From an uncultured Lachnospiraceae bacterium (GTDB lineage Bacteria; Bacillota; Clostridia; Lachnospirales; Lachnospiraceae): a stretch of DNA of 64,000 nucleotides. The position numbers and the translations under genes were made by a program. The stretch is taken from the NCBI GenBank assembly GCA_910585205.1, contig CAJUCC010000065.1, positions 1-64,000 on the forward strand, in the 5' to 3' direction. Positions 8,305 through 15,569 of the stretch are shown here, in pieces; position 1 is the first letter of the stretch; every line of letters begins with the position of its first letter. The notes under the pieces are model-generated. The model did not search any database and had not been told where the DNA came from. It saw only the letters and a list, made by a program, of their open reading frames with translations.

Positions 8305-8755
8305 GATACTCATCCTTTCCGTTATTCCGGCCTGTCTGCCAGATCATTTCGTATTCCTTCTCTCCGGTGTTTGTATCCGTGCGTTCGGCGCTGATGGAGA
8401 ACCCTTCCCGCCGATAAAAACGCACTGCCCGGATATTTTTCTGGTACACATGCAGACACAGCCGCGCCCTGTCTTTTTTTACATAATCGAGCAGCAGCTT
8501 TCCGATGCCGCCGGACTGCGCGCCGTCCCGGACAAAAATTCCGGCGATATAATCCCCCTGCATTCCGATAAACCCGCTGAGCGCGTGATGTTCTCCTTCA
8601 TATACATATACTTCTGCCTGAAGCAGCAGATCTTTCACCGTTGCAAATTGTTCCTGCCAGTATTGCGGAGAAATAAAATGATGCGCCCGGATGTTGGTAT
8701 CGAGCCAGATTGCCGCGGTTTGACCGCCGTCGTCTGTCTGTAATCTTCGAATCAT
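8282..8755 (-). CDS. GNAT-family N-acetyltransferase (YiaC-like)
   Basis: 157 aa. The acetyl-CoA loop is seen in GIFVRDGAQSGGIGKLLLDYV, and the C-terminal part is LHVYQKNIRAVRFYRREGF, typical of the group. The opening IRRLQTDDGGQTAAIWLDTNIRAHHFI resembles YiaC-type acetyltransferases, which act on lysine or small amines. I start at the Met of MIRRLQ because GAGGTG lies just upstream; further upstream the frame has no similarity. Its end overlaps the HAD gene by 23 bases, giving a two-gene operon. The substrate is not shown by the sequence. Confidence 0.85.
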   Translation of the reverse strand: MIRRLQTDDGGQTAAIWLDTNIRAHHFISPQYWQEQFATVKDLLLQAEVYVYEGEHHALSGFIGMQGDYIAGIFVRDGAQSGGIGKLLLDYVKKDRARLCLHVYQKNIRAVRFYRREGFSISAERTDTNTGEKEYEMIWQTGRNNGKDEYHDKSHIF

Positions 8756-8837
8756 TGGAATACACCTCATTTGCACACGATAACATACCGGGAGGAGAAA
8801 AGCAACCCGATATTTACATTGTGCCCGGCGCGGGCTG

Positions 8838-8865
8838 TAAACTTTTTCCACTGTCGTGCCGATAC
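8838..8865 (+). promoter_or_regulatory. Sigma-D (FliA/sigma-28)-like promoter
   Basis: TAAA (8838-8841), 16 bp, then GCCGATAC (8858-8865). This matches the known sigma-D consensus TAAA-N14-16-GCCGATAT in all but the last base. The leader after it is about 100 nt and holds a perfect 7-bp hairpin CCGTAAA-CGGA-TTTACGG (8926-8943) just before the ribosome site of the next gene. No other motility-type promoter was noticed in the window. Confidence 0.65.
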
Positions 8866-8967
8866 ATACTGTGAAATGGTGTTGCACAATATTATTCCGC
8901 GCAAAAGTCCGGCTTTTCGCGGAAGCCGTAAACGGATTTACGGTGACGGATTCAGGGAGGATACAAT

Positions 8968-9717
8968 ATGGACAGTGCGATGGTGCAGGCGGAAAGCGGC
9001 CAGTCTGCTGTAAACGGGTATTTTGCCGTGCAGAAGAAGGACAGGGATAGGCCCGCAAAGCCGAATTACGGGAGGACGGTCGGCGATCCGCAGTTGAGCG
9101 AGCAGGCCGAGAAGTATTATAACGAATTAAAGAAAAAATACGGCAATATGGAATTTATCCTTGTCAGTGAGGATAAAAAAGCCGAGACGCATGCCCAGGC
9201 AGGGCAATATGCAACGCCCGGCCGTATGGTGGTTTTGATCGATGAAGCCAAGATCGAGCGTATGGCGGAGGATGAAAATTTCCGAAAGTATTACGAGGGC
9301 GTTATTTCCAATGCGGCGCAGAAGATGGCGATGTCAAAAAGCAGTCTTGCCAATAACCGGCATGTGAAATCGTACGGGATGAAAGTAAAGGACGGCGGTC
9401 TGACCTCCTTTTTCGCTGTTGTGGACAAATCTCTGGCCGCACAGAAAAAGCGGATTGCGAAAAACGCGGAAAAAAAGAAAGCTGAGAAAAAGAAAGCGGC
9501 AAAGGACACGGCGGAAAAGCGCGCCGAAGCGCGCCGGGAAGAGCGTGCCGAAGAAAAGAGGCAGACGGAGGCGGACGGGAATCCGGTAACGATAACGGCG
9601 TCTTCGTGGGAAGAACTGCTTCGGAAAACAGACGATATAATATATGAAGGAATGAGTGATCTTGCCCGCACGGAGGAGGAACTGGCGCGCGGACAGCACT
9701 TTGATTTCCGCAGTTAA
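8968..9717 (+). CDS. DUF6033-like protein, first paralogue
   Basis: 249 aa, no signal peptide or membrane segment. It shares with the third gene of this operon the block LSEQAEKYYNELKKKYGNMEFILVS, a central region with IDEAKIERMAED, a GMKVKDGGLTSFFAVVDKSLAAQKKRI block and, near the end, SSWEELLRKTDDI. Between the last two lies a Lys/Ala/Glu-rich helix (about 155-200). Such proteins are common in Lachnospiraceae and their function is unknown. GGGAGGA precedes the ATG. The sigma-D-like promoter upstream points to expression with motility or chemotaxis genes. Confidence 0.75.
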   Translation: MDSAMVQAESGQSAVNGYFAVQKKDRDRPAKPNYGRTVGDPQLSEQAEKYYNELKKKYGNMEFILVSEDKKAETHAQAGQYATPGRMVVLIDEAKIERMAEDENFRKYYEGVISNAAQKMAMSKSSLANNRHVKSYGMKVKDGGLTSFFAVVDKSLAAQKKRIAKNAEKKKAEKKKAAKDTAEKRAEARREERAEEKRQTEADGNPVTITASSWEELLRKTDDIIYEGMSDLARTEEELARGQHFDFRS

Positions 9718-9735
9718 GGACAGGGGGGATTCGAG

Positions 9736-10272
9736 ATGCGCCTGACAGATGCGGGAGAAGTGCGGCAGGAGAGGACACTGCGCCGGACGACAGACCGTAT
9801 GACAGCGGGAGAAGCGGCGGACGCCGGCCGGGAAAAGGAAGGCGTGCTCCTGAAACGGGAGGAAGCGCAGAAGGTGAAACTGGATCTGTCGGAAGCCATA
9901 CAGGAGGCATTGCAGAAACAGGCGGAGGAACGGAAAAAATCGAGCGAAAAATCCGGGGATGCACTTGTGGATCTGGGCAAGGTCATGGAGATTGCCCGGC
10001 GGATCGCCAGAGGAGACAAAGTTCCCGACAGAGATGAAAAGAAGCTGATGGAATACAGTGCGGAGCTGTATCAGATGGCGAAGTCGGCGGCGATGCTGAG
10101 CCGGCTGAAAAAACAGAAAAAACATAAATCCCTCTATGACGATGAGGAAGAGGGTGGTACAATGGAAGAAAAGCTGCGCGCACTGATGCGGGGTGACACG
10201 GTGGAACCGGCAGGCAGCAGTCCGGGCGGCGGATCGGATACGGGCGGCGAAGACGAAGCCGCGGAAGAATAA
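9736..10272 (+). CDS. Hypothetical charged protein, middle gene of the DUF6033 operon
   Basis: 178 aa, not recognised. It is highly charged and predicted mainly helical: an N-terminal Arg/Glu/Ala-rich part, then KVKLDLSEAIQEALQKQAEER, a VMEIARRIARGDKVPDRDEKKLMEYSAELYQMAK segment that looks like the only compact domain (about 85-125), a basic KKQKKHK patch, and a Gly/Asp/Glu tail. No signal peptide or transmembrane segment. It starts 18 bases after the first DUF6033-like gene and ends 38 bases before the second, so it is cotranscribed and may work with both. Confidence 0.7.
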   Translation: MRLTDAGEVRQERTLRRTTDRMTAGEAADAGREKEGVLLKREEAQKVKLDLSEAIQEALQKQAEERKKSSEKSGDALVDLGKVMEIARRIARGDKVPDRDEKKLMEYSAELYQMAKSAAMLSRLKKQKKHKSLYDDEEEGGTMEEKLRALMRGDTVEPAGSSPGGGSDTGGEDEAAEE

Positions 10273-10310
10273 AAGAACATTTTTTATCATAGTCAAGGAG
10301 GATATTGAAA

Positions 10311-11042
10311 ATGAACGGAATCAACGGATACCATGTTTATCAGGACAGCTACAACAGAACGGCGGCATATGAAAAGAGCGGACGCACGAGTGGAAGCAAA
10401 GCGGCGGACACCTCGCTGCGTTCGGATGCGGCAAAGGGAGCGCCCACGCTCAGCGATAACGCCAAAGATATGCTGGAGCGCCTGAAAAAGAAATATGACA
10501 ATATGGATTTTATCGTTGCCAACTATGAAAATGACGAAGAAGCACAGAAATATCTGGCCGGCGGCACAAAGGAGTACAGTGTTCTTCTGGAGCCGGAAGT
10601 GCTGGAGAAGATGGCTGCCGACGAAAAGGACGAGAAAAAGTATACAAATCTGATCGAGATGGCGACATCCCAACTGGCCGATATGAAAGAAAAACTGGGC
10701 GACGACGACTCTGTGACACGTATGGGCATTACGATCGGCAAGGACGGCAACGCATCCTATTTTGCGGAACTGGAGAAATCGAGCGAAAAGCAGAGAGAGC
10801 GCATCGAGAAAACAAGAGCGGATAAGAAGATGCAGGCTGCTAAAGATAAAAAGGCAGAGGAAAAGAAAGCGGAAGAGGAACGGCTTTACGGTACGGCCGG
10901 TGTGCCGGAAAAGACAAAGCGGACGATGGTGACGGCCGATTCCGCTGACGAATTGCTGGAAAAGATCCGCAATGTGGACTGGACGCAGATCAAAGAGCAG
11001 CAGAGAGAGACTGTGGGCGGTATCATTAATTTCGGTGCATAA
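10311..11042 (+). CDS. DUF6033-like protein, second paralogue
   Basis: 243 aa. The N-terminus MNGINGYHVYQDSYN is typical of the family. It shares with the first paralogue LSDNAKDMLERLKKKYDNMDFIVAN, the GITIGKDGNASYFAELEKSSEKQRERI block, a Lys/Glu/Ala-rich helix and ADSADELLEKIRNVDW near the end. It carries no export signal. I start at ATG 10311 because AAGGAGG is nine bases upstream; a TTG six bases earlier is too close. Function unknown. A strong terminator hairpin follows. Confidence 0.78.
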   Translation: MNGINGYHVYQDSYNRTAAYEKSGRTSGSKAADTSLRSDAAKGAPTLSDNAKDMLERLKKKYDNMDFIVANYENDEEAQKYLAGGTKEYSVLLEPEVLEKMAADEKDEKKYTNLIEMATSQLADMKEKLGDDDSVTRMGITIGKDGNASYFAELEKSSEKQRERIEKTRADKKMQAAKDKKAEEKKAEEERLYGTAGVPEKTKRTMVTADSADELLEKIRNVDWTQIKEQQRETVGGIINFGA

Positions 11043-11060
11043 TTTTGTCCGGAGTCTGAT

Positions 11061-11111
11061 CGAAAGAGATGCGGACGCGTTACCTTGGTGACGCGTCTGT
11101 CATCTCTTTCG
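11061..11111. terminator. Terminator after the DUF6033 operon
   Basis: CGAAAGAGATG (11061-11071) pairs with CATCTCTTTCG (11101-11111). The interior pairs again through GACGCGT and ACGCGTC. GCGTTATTT follows on the plus strand. It lies between the operon and the converging dismutase gene, which it may also end. Confidence 0.7.
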
Positions 11112-11154
11112 GCGTTATTTCCGCCGGTATGCCGGTCCGGTACTGCCGCATGTC

Positions 11155-11781
11155 TCAGGCATTCGCCTCACAGAAATTCTTCTCGGCCTGTTCCCAGTTG
11201 ACGATACAAAACCAGTCCTTGATATATTTTTCCCGAATATTGTGGCATTGCAGATAGTAAGCGTGTTCCCACACGTCGATGCTGAGAATCGGGCGGTCCC
11301 TGGACAGCAGGAGCGTCTCCTGATTATCGGTTGTGCGGAAGGCAAGCTTATTCTTATCATCAAGCACCAGCCAGGCGTAACCGGATCCGAACACAGAGAG
11401 GGCGACGCCGGTAAAAAGTTCCTGAAAATTCTGAAAACTTCCAAACTGCCATTCGATCGTATCCATCAGCGTGCCCGTGGCGGCCTTTTGTCCGTTATTT
11501 TCCAGAAGAGAAAAGTAAAAGATATGATTATAAGCGCCGCCCGCATTGTGCAGCACGGCCGTACGGATTTGGGCAGGCATACAGTCCGCATACCGGATCA
11601 ACTGTTCCAGAGAAAGATTCTGGTACTCGGGATAGTCTGCCAGCGCTTCATTCAGGCTGTCGATATAGGTCTGCAGATACCCGTTGTGATGCAGCTCCAT
11701 GGTTTCTTTGCTGATATAGGGTTCCATGGAATTACAGCGGTAGGGGAGTGGGGGATTGACAAAGGGATAATGTTCGTTCAA
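11155..11781 (-). CDS. Superoxide dismutase, Fe/Mn family
   Basis: 208 aa. It converts superoxide to oxygen and hydrogen peroxide. Metal ligands are visible: His31 in METMELHH context, His in GGAYNHIFYF, and Asp and His in the DVWEHAYYL block. FGSGYAWLV is also typical. At the position of the second-shell His of common enzymes (E. coli His30) this protein has Tyr35. The start is TTG (minus strand, 11781) in a weak ribosome-site context; the resulting MNEHYPFVNPPLPY matches the N-terminus of relatives. It lies downstream of the DtxR-type regulator in the same direction. Metal preference cannot be read with certainty. Confidence 0.93.
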   Translation of the reverse strand: MNEHYPFVNPPLPYRCNSMEPYISKETMELHHNGYLQTYIDSLNEALADYPEYQNLSLEQLIRYADCMPAQIRTAVLHNAGGAYNHIFYFSLLENNGQKAATGTLMDTIEWQFGSFQNFQELFTGVALSVFGSGYAWLVLDDKNKLAFRTTDNQETLLLSRDRPILSIDVWEHAYYLQCHNIREKYIKDWFCIVNWEQAEKNFCEANA

Positions 11782-11815
11782 GAGAAATCACCCAGAGCGG
11801 TTTATCATTACTGTT

Positions 11816-11844
11816 ATTATATGGATTATCGGGGGAAATGTCCC
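11816..11844 (-). promoter_or_regulatory. Candidate promoter of the dismutase gene
   Basis: On the minus strand GGGACA (complement of 11839-11844) and TATAAT (complement of 11816-11821) are 17 bp apart, about 35 bases before the TTG start. The -10 is perfect and the -35 is partial. No DtxR-type palindrome is seen here. A run of nine G (11868-11876) lies between this promoter and the regulator gene's stop. Confidence 0.45.
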
Positions 11845-11879
11845 GGATTTTTGTGGTTTTACGGGTTGGGGGGGGGAGA

Positions 11880-12248
11880 TCACTGCCGTTCCCGGACGTA
11901 GCGTTTGAGCGCGTCAAAACTTTCACGGCTGATAACGTGTTCGATTTTGCAGGCATCTTCGCCGGCGATTGCTTCGGGAACGCCGAGGGATGTGAGCCAG
12001 GAAGTGAGAAATTCATGCCGCTCATAGATCATTTCCGCAATTTCCCGTCCGGCGTCGGTCAGGTAGATAAAACCGGCGTCGGTAACGGTGATGTGATTTT
12101 TCTCCCGCAGGTGCTTCATGGCCACGCTGACACTGGATTTTTTGAACTGCAGTTCCGCTGCTACGTCCACGGAACGGACAACGGGCAGTTTTTTGCTGAG
12201 GATCAATATGGTTTCCAGATAATTTTCCGCAGATTCATTGTAATGCAT
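11880..12248 (-). CDS. DtxR/MntR-type metal-dependent regulator (short form)
   Basis: 122 aa, with the DNA-binding domain and a short dimerisation domain but no C-terminal SH3-like domain. Seen: YLETILILSKK, VRSVDVAAELQFKKSSVSVAMKHLREK (helix-turn-helix), and metal-site type residues in ERHEFLTSWLTSLGVP and EDACKIEHVIS. Such proteins repress metal uptake genes when Fe2+ or Mn2+ is bound. The start is the Met of MHYNES, with GGAGGTGG seven bases upstream. The gene points away from the feo operon; two matching palindromes lie at the feo promoters, so Fe2+-dependent control of feo is the natural inference. The dismutase gene follows it. Confidence 0.88.
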   Translation of the reverse strand: MHYNESAENYLETILILSKKLPVVRSVDVAAELQFKKSSVSVAMKHLREKNHITVTDAGFIYLTDAGREIAEMIYERHEFLTSWLTSLGVPEAIAGEDACKIEHVISRESFDALKRYVRERQ

Positions 12249-12326
12249 GATTCCACCTCCGTCTTCCGTATAAAAATCAGTATAACATGGATCCGAAAAA
12301 ACTGCCATAAAATTTTCAATGTGTCA

Positions 12327-12358
12327 TTGACAACTAATGGATGTTAGTATATACTAAC
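12327..12358 (+). promoter_or_regulatory. Promoter and palindromic operator of the feo operon
   Basis: TTGACA (12327-12332) and TATACT (12350-12355) with a 17-bp spacer make a strong sigma-A promoter. The perfect 16-bp palindrome GTTAGTATATACTAAC (12343-12358) covers the -10, an ideal repressor site. Its TTAG/CTAA arms resemble DtxR-family operators. Confidence 0.75.
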
Positions 12359-12406
12359 TAAAAGAGAAAACAAAAAACCGATTCAGAAAGCAAAGGGGGA
12401 GTCAAT

Positions 12407-12616
12407 ATGCCGTTATCAATGATGAAAACCGGGGAGCCGGGTACGGTCAGACGCGTCGGGGGCAGAGCGGAAACCAGACGGTTTCTGGAAAACCTTGGAT
12501 TTGTGGCGGGCTGCATTGTGACAGTGGTATCCGATACGGGCGGGAATCTGATTGTCAATGTAAAAGACGCGAGGGTTGCCATTGGAAAGGATATGGCAAA
12601 TAAAATTCTTGTATAG
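12407..12616 (+). CDS. feoA: FeoA-family protein, first copy
   Basis: 69 aa SH3-like FeoA domain, which supports Fe2+ uptake by FeoB. Seen: TGEPGTVRRVGG, then RRFLENLGFVAGCIVTVVS and a DARVAIGKDMANKILV end, the normal FeoA pattern of a beta-barrel with one helix. A GGGGGAG site lies eight bases upstream of the ATG. It is the first gene of the operon behind the palindrome-controlled promoter. Confidence 0.9.
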   Translation: MPLSMMKTGEPGTVRRVGGRAETRRFLENLGFVAGCIVTVVSDTGGNLIVNVKDARVAIGKDMANKILV

Positions 12617-12658
12617 GGAACATCATCGGAAATGGTGTCGGCGGAAGGAGGAAACGAT

Positions 12659-12880
12659 ATGAAGACATTACGGGAAGTTGGCTGCGGCCAGACCGTGATC
12701 GTGAAAAAGCTGACCGGGGAAGGCCCGGTAAGGCGCCGGATTATGGATATGGGGATTACCAGAGGCGCTGTGGTGTCCGTGCGTAAAATTGCGCCGTTCG
12801 GTGATCCGGTGGAGGTGACGGTGCGGGGATATGAGCTGTCGCTTCGAAAAGCGGATGCGGAAATGATTGTGGTGGAATAA
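12659..12880 (+). CDS. feoA: FeoA-family protein, second copy
   Basis: 73 aa FeoA domain, distinct in sequence from the first copy: LREVGCGQTVIVKKLTGEGPVRRRIMDMGI, KIAPFGDPVEVTVRGYELSLRKADAEMI. I start at ATG 12659 with GGAAGGAGG just upstream; an in-frame ATG at 12632 lacks a site. Two FeoA proteins before FeoB is a common Clostridia arrangement, and the two may form a mixed complex on the transporter. Confidence 0.9.
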   Translation: MKTLREVGCGQTVIVKKLTGEGPVRRRIMDMGITRGAVVSVRKIAPFGDPVEVTVRGYELSLRKADAEMIVVE

Positions 12881-12893
12881 ATCACCGTTTTTT

Positions 12894-12922
12894 TTGACAA
12901 TGAGTTAGTTATAACTTACAAA
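12894..12922 (+). promoter_or_regulatory. Second DtxR-like operator and candidate promoter before feoB
   Basis: GTTAGTTATAACTTAC (12904-12919) is palindromic at seven of eight pairs and shares the arms of the perfect operator upstream of feoA. TTGACA (12894-12899) with TACAAA 17 bp later gives a candidate internal promoter for feoB covered by this operator. Confidence 0.6.
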
Positions 12923-12976
12923 AGAAAGGTATAACGAATATAAATAAGCCGTATCAAACGGCGGGAGGAGTGGAAA

Positions 12977-15175
12977 ATGTCTGTGACGATTGCACTCGCA
13001 GGAAATCCGAACTGCGGAAAGACAACTTTATTTAATGCGCTCACCGGTTCCAATCAGTTTGTGGGAAACTGGCCGGGCGTTACTGTAGAAAAGAAGGAAG
13101 GGAAACTGAAAGGGTACCGGGATGTGACAATCGCCGACCTGCCGGGGATTTATTCGCTTTCGCCCTATACACCGGAAGAAGTGGTGGCCAGAAATTATCT
13201 CTTACGGGAACGGCCGGATGCCATTCTGAATCTGGTGGACGGCACGAATCTTGAGCGGAATCTGTATCTGTCCACACAGTTGATGGAACTGGGGATTCCG
13301 GTTGTCATGGCAGTCAATATGATGGATATTGTGGAAAAGACAGGCGATGTCGTTTATTGTGACAAACTGCGCAGGAGACTGGGCTGCGAGGTGGTGGAGA
13401 TTTCCGCCCTCAGGGGGACGGGGATACGGGAAGCTGCGGAAAAAGCGGTGCAGGCTGCGCAGGCAGGGCGCCCGGATGCCGTTATGCCCGTGTCCGTGTT
13501 TGGAGAAACGGTGGAACGTGTTATCCGGGATGTCACAGCGGGGCTGGATGACGGGATTCCTGCGGAGCAGAAGCGGTTTTACGCGGTCAAACTGCTGGAA
13601 AAGGACAGCCGGATTGCGGAACAGAAAGAAAACCTGCCGGATGTCTCCGAAGAGATTGCCGCACTGGAAGAAGCTTTTGACGACGATGTGGAGAGTATTA
13701 TCACCAATGAGCGCTACCGGTATATCGCTTCCGTGACAGGAGAATGTTATCGGAAAAACGGCACGGAGGCATTGACTGTTTCCGATAAAATTGACAGAAT
13801 AGTGACAAACCGCTGGCTGGCGCTGCCGATTTTTGCCGTCGTTATGTTTCTTGTCTATTATGTGTCCGTGTCAACGGTCGGGACATGGGCAACGGACTGG
13901 GCCAATGACGGAGTGTTCGGAGACGGATGGAGCCTGTTTGGGCTTGTGGATGTGCCGGGGATTCCGGCGGCGGCGGCGGGAGCGCTTTCGGCCATCGGCT
14001 GTGCGGACTGGCTGCAGGGACTGATTGTGGACGGCATGATCGGCGGTGTAGGTGCGGTGCTCGGCTTTGTACCGCAGATGCTTGTGCTTTTTGCCTTTCT
14101 TGCCTTTCTGGAATCGTGCGGGTATATGGCCAGAGTGGCGTTTATTATGGACCGGATTTTCCGCAGGTTCGGTTTGTCGGGCAAATCGTTTATCCCGATG
14201 CTGATCGGCACGGGATGCGGCGTGCCGGGGGTGATGGCTTCGCGGACGATCGAAAATGACAGAGACCGGAAGATGACGATTATAACGACGACCTTTATTC
14301 CCTGCGGCGCAAAACTGCCGCTGATCGCGTTGATTGCGGGGGCGCTTTTCGGCGGTGCGTGGTGGGTCAGCCCGAGTGCGTACTTTGTAGGGATTGCGGC
14401 GATCGTGTGCTCGGGCATTATCCTGAAGAAAACGAGGATGTTTGCGGGCGATCCGGCGCCGTTTGTTATGGAACTGCCCGCTTATCATATGCCGACTGCC
14501 GGAAATGTGCTCCGCAGTATGTGGGAACGGGGATGGTCTTTTATCAGAAAGGCCGGCACGATTATCCTTCTCTCCACCATCATCGTATGGTTTTCCACCT
14601 GTTTCGGATGGGTGGACGGCCGGTTTCGGATGTTGGATGCAATGGAAATCGACCACAGCATTCTGGCGGGGATCGGCAGTGCGTTTGCATGGATCTTTAT
14701 TCCGCTCGGATTTGGTGACTGGAAATCTGCGGTTGCGGTTATCACGGGACTGGTGGCAAAGGAAAATGTCGTCAGCACCTTTGGGATTCTCTTTGGCTTC
14801 GCGGAAGTGGCGGAAGACGGCTCGGAGTACTGGGGGACGCTGGCAGGCAGCATGACGGCGTTATCGGCTTATGCCTTTCTTGTTTTTAACCTTCTGTGTG
14901 CGCCCTGCTTTGCGGCCATGGGAGCGATCAAACGGGAGATGAATCAGATTCGCTGGTTCTGGTTTGCTATCGGTTATCAGTGTCTGCTGGCCTATGCGGC
15001 GGCGCTCTGCATATACCAGTTGGGGATGCTGTTTACAACAGGGACGTTCGGCCCGGGGACGGCGGCGGCATTTTTGCTGATTGTGGGTTTTTTGTATCTG
15101 CTTCTGCGGCCGCACAGAGCGGACGGAAGGCAGAACGCCGGAACGCGTATCGGCAAAAAGGCGCTGGCGAAATAA
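12977..15175 (+). CDS. feoB: Ferrous iron transporter FeoB
   Basis: 732 aa, full length. The N-terminal GTPase domain shows G1 GNPNCGKTT (9-17), PGVT, G3 DLPGIY and G4 NMMD. A helical spacer follows to about 270. The membrane part has the two Gate motifs and about eight helices, with the GTGCGVPGVMASRTIE and IPCGAKLPLIALI blocks typical of FeoB. It takes up Fe2+ across the cytoplasmic membrane. GGGAGGAG precedes the ATG, and a second palindrome lies upstream, so feoB may be expressed both from the operon promoter and on its own. Confidence 0.96.
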   Translation: MSVTIALAGNPNCGKTTLFNALTGSNQFVGNWPGVTVEKKEGKLKGYRDVTIADLPGIYSLSPYTPEEVVARNYLLRERPDAILNLVDGTNLERNLYLSTQLMELGIPVVMAVNMMDIVEKTGDVVYCDKLRRRLGCEVVEISALRGTGIREAAEKAVQAAQAGRPDAVMPVSVFGETVERVIRDVTAGLDDGIPAEQKRFYAVKLLEKDSRIAEQKENLPDVSEEIAALEEAFDDDVESIITNERYRYIASVTGECYRKNGTEALTVSDKIDRIVTNRWLALPIFAVVMFLVYYVSVSTVGTWATDWANDGVFGDGWSLFGLVDVPGIPAAAAGALSAIGCADWLQGLIVDGMIGGVGAVLGFVPQMLVLFAFLAFLESCGYMARVAFIMDRIFRRFGLSGKSFIPMLIGTGCGVPGVMASRTIENDRDRKMTIITTTFIPCGAKLPLIALIAGALFGGAWWVSPSAYFVGIAAIVCSGIILKKTRMFAGDPAPFVMELPAYHMPTAGNVLRSMWERGWSFIRKAGTIILLSTIIVWFSTCFGWVDGRFRMLDAMEIDHSILAGIGSAFAWIFIPLGFGDWKSAVAVITGLVAKENVVSTFGILFGFAEVAEDGSEYWGTLAGSMTALSAYAFLVFNLLCAPCFAAMGAIKREMNQIRWFWFAIGYQCLLAYAAALCIYQLGMLFTTGTFGPGTAAAFLLIVGFLYLLLRPHRADGRQNAGTRIGKKALAK

Positions 15176-15217
15176 AAGAATGACAGTAGCATGTTATAAC
15201 GGACAGGAGTGAATGAG

Positions 15218-15370
15218 ATGGGCATATCAATGGGAACGATTGTCACGACAGCCGTATTGGCCGGTATTGTGGCGCTGATTGTCAGGGGAATGATAAGAGA
15301 CAGAAAAAAGGGGAGATCGCTGCAGTGCGGCTGTGACTGTAAGCACTGCAGCGGACACTGTGATTTGTGA
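15218..15370 (+). CDS. FeoB-associated Cys-rich small membrane protein
   Basis: 50 aa. One N-terminal transmembrane helix (about 7-24, TIVTTAVLAGIVALIVRGMI), then a basic stretch, then a C-x-C-x-C-x2-C-x3-C cluster at the end. This fits the small Cys-rich family found after feoB in many Clostridia, thought to help iron transfer or FeoB assembly. ACAGGAG lies before the ATG and the gene starts 43 bases after feoB. Confidence 0.85.
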   Translation: MGISMGTIVTTAVLAGIVALIVRGMIRDRKKGRSLQCGCDCKHCSGHCDL

Positions 15371-15381
15371 CGAAACGAAAA

Positions 15382-15463
15382 AAGAGCTTTGGTTTGTGCG
15401 GGAGATGCGCGGAGCCGGAGCTCTTGCGCGTTTGGCGGCGGTCTCCGCAGCCATACCCCAAAG
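15382..15463 (+). other. Structured intergenic segment after the feo operon
   Basis: Nested pairing is possible: CTTTGG (15387-15392) with CCAAAG (15458-15463), TGCGGGAGA (15397-15405) with TCTCCGCA (15442-15449), then GCGC (15407-15410) with GCGC (15426-15429) and GAGC with GCTC around a CGGA loop. An alternative AAGAGCT/AGCTCTT pairing (15382-15388/15419-15425) excludes the outer stem. No run of T follows, so it is not a standard terminator. Confidence 0.35.
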
Positions 15464-15509
15464 AAATTGTGAAGAGTTTGTGAAAAAACAATAAATACCA
15501 CAAAAAGAA

Positions 15510-15538
15510 TTGACATCATTATGGAAGGAGTATAAAAT
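15510..15538 (+). promoter_or_regulatory. Promoter of the MarR-RND operon
   Basis: TTGACA (15510-15515) and TAAAAT (15533-15538) with a 17-bp spacer. A MarR operator is expected near here; I see no long perfect palindrome, only the short TAGCGTGCTA dyad at about 15542-15551. Confidence 0.6.
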
Positions 15539-15569
15539 ACATAGCGTGCTATGGAATTAAACAGGGGGA

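Noticed and set aside
11866..11878. Run of nine G that might be phase-variable
   Set aside because: It lies outside coding sequence, after the stop of the DtxR-type gene and upstream of the dismutase promoter, so length changes would not alter a reading frame.
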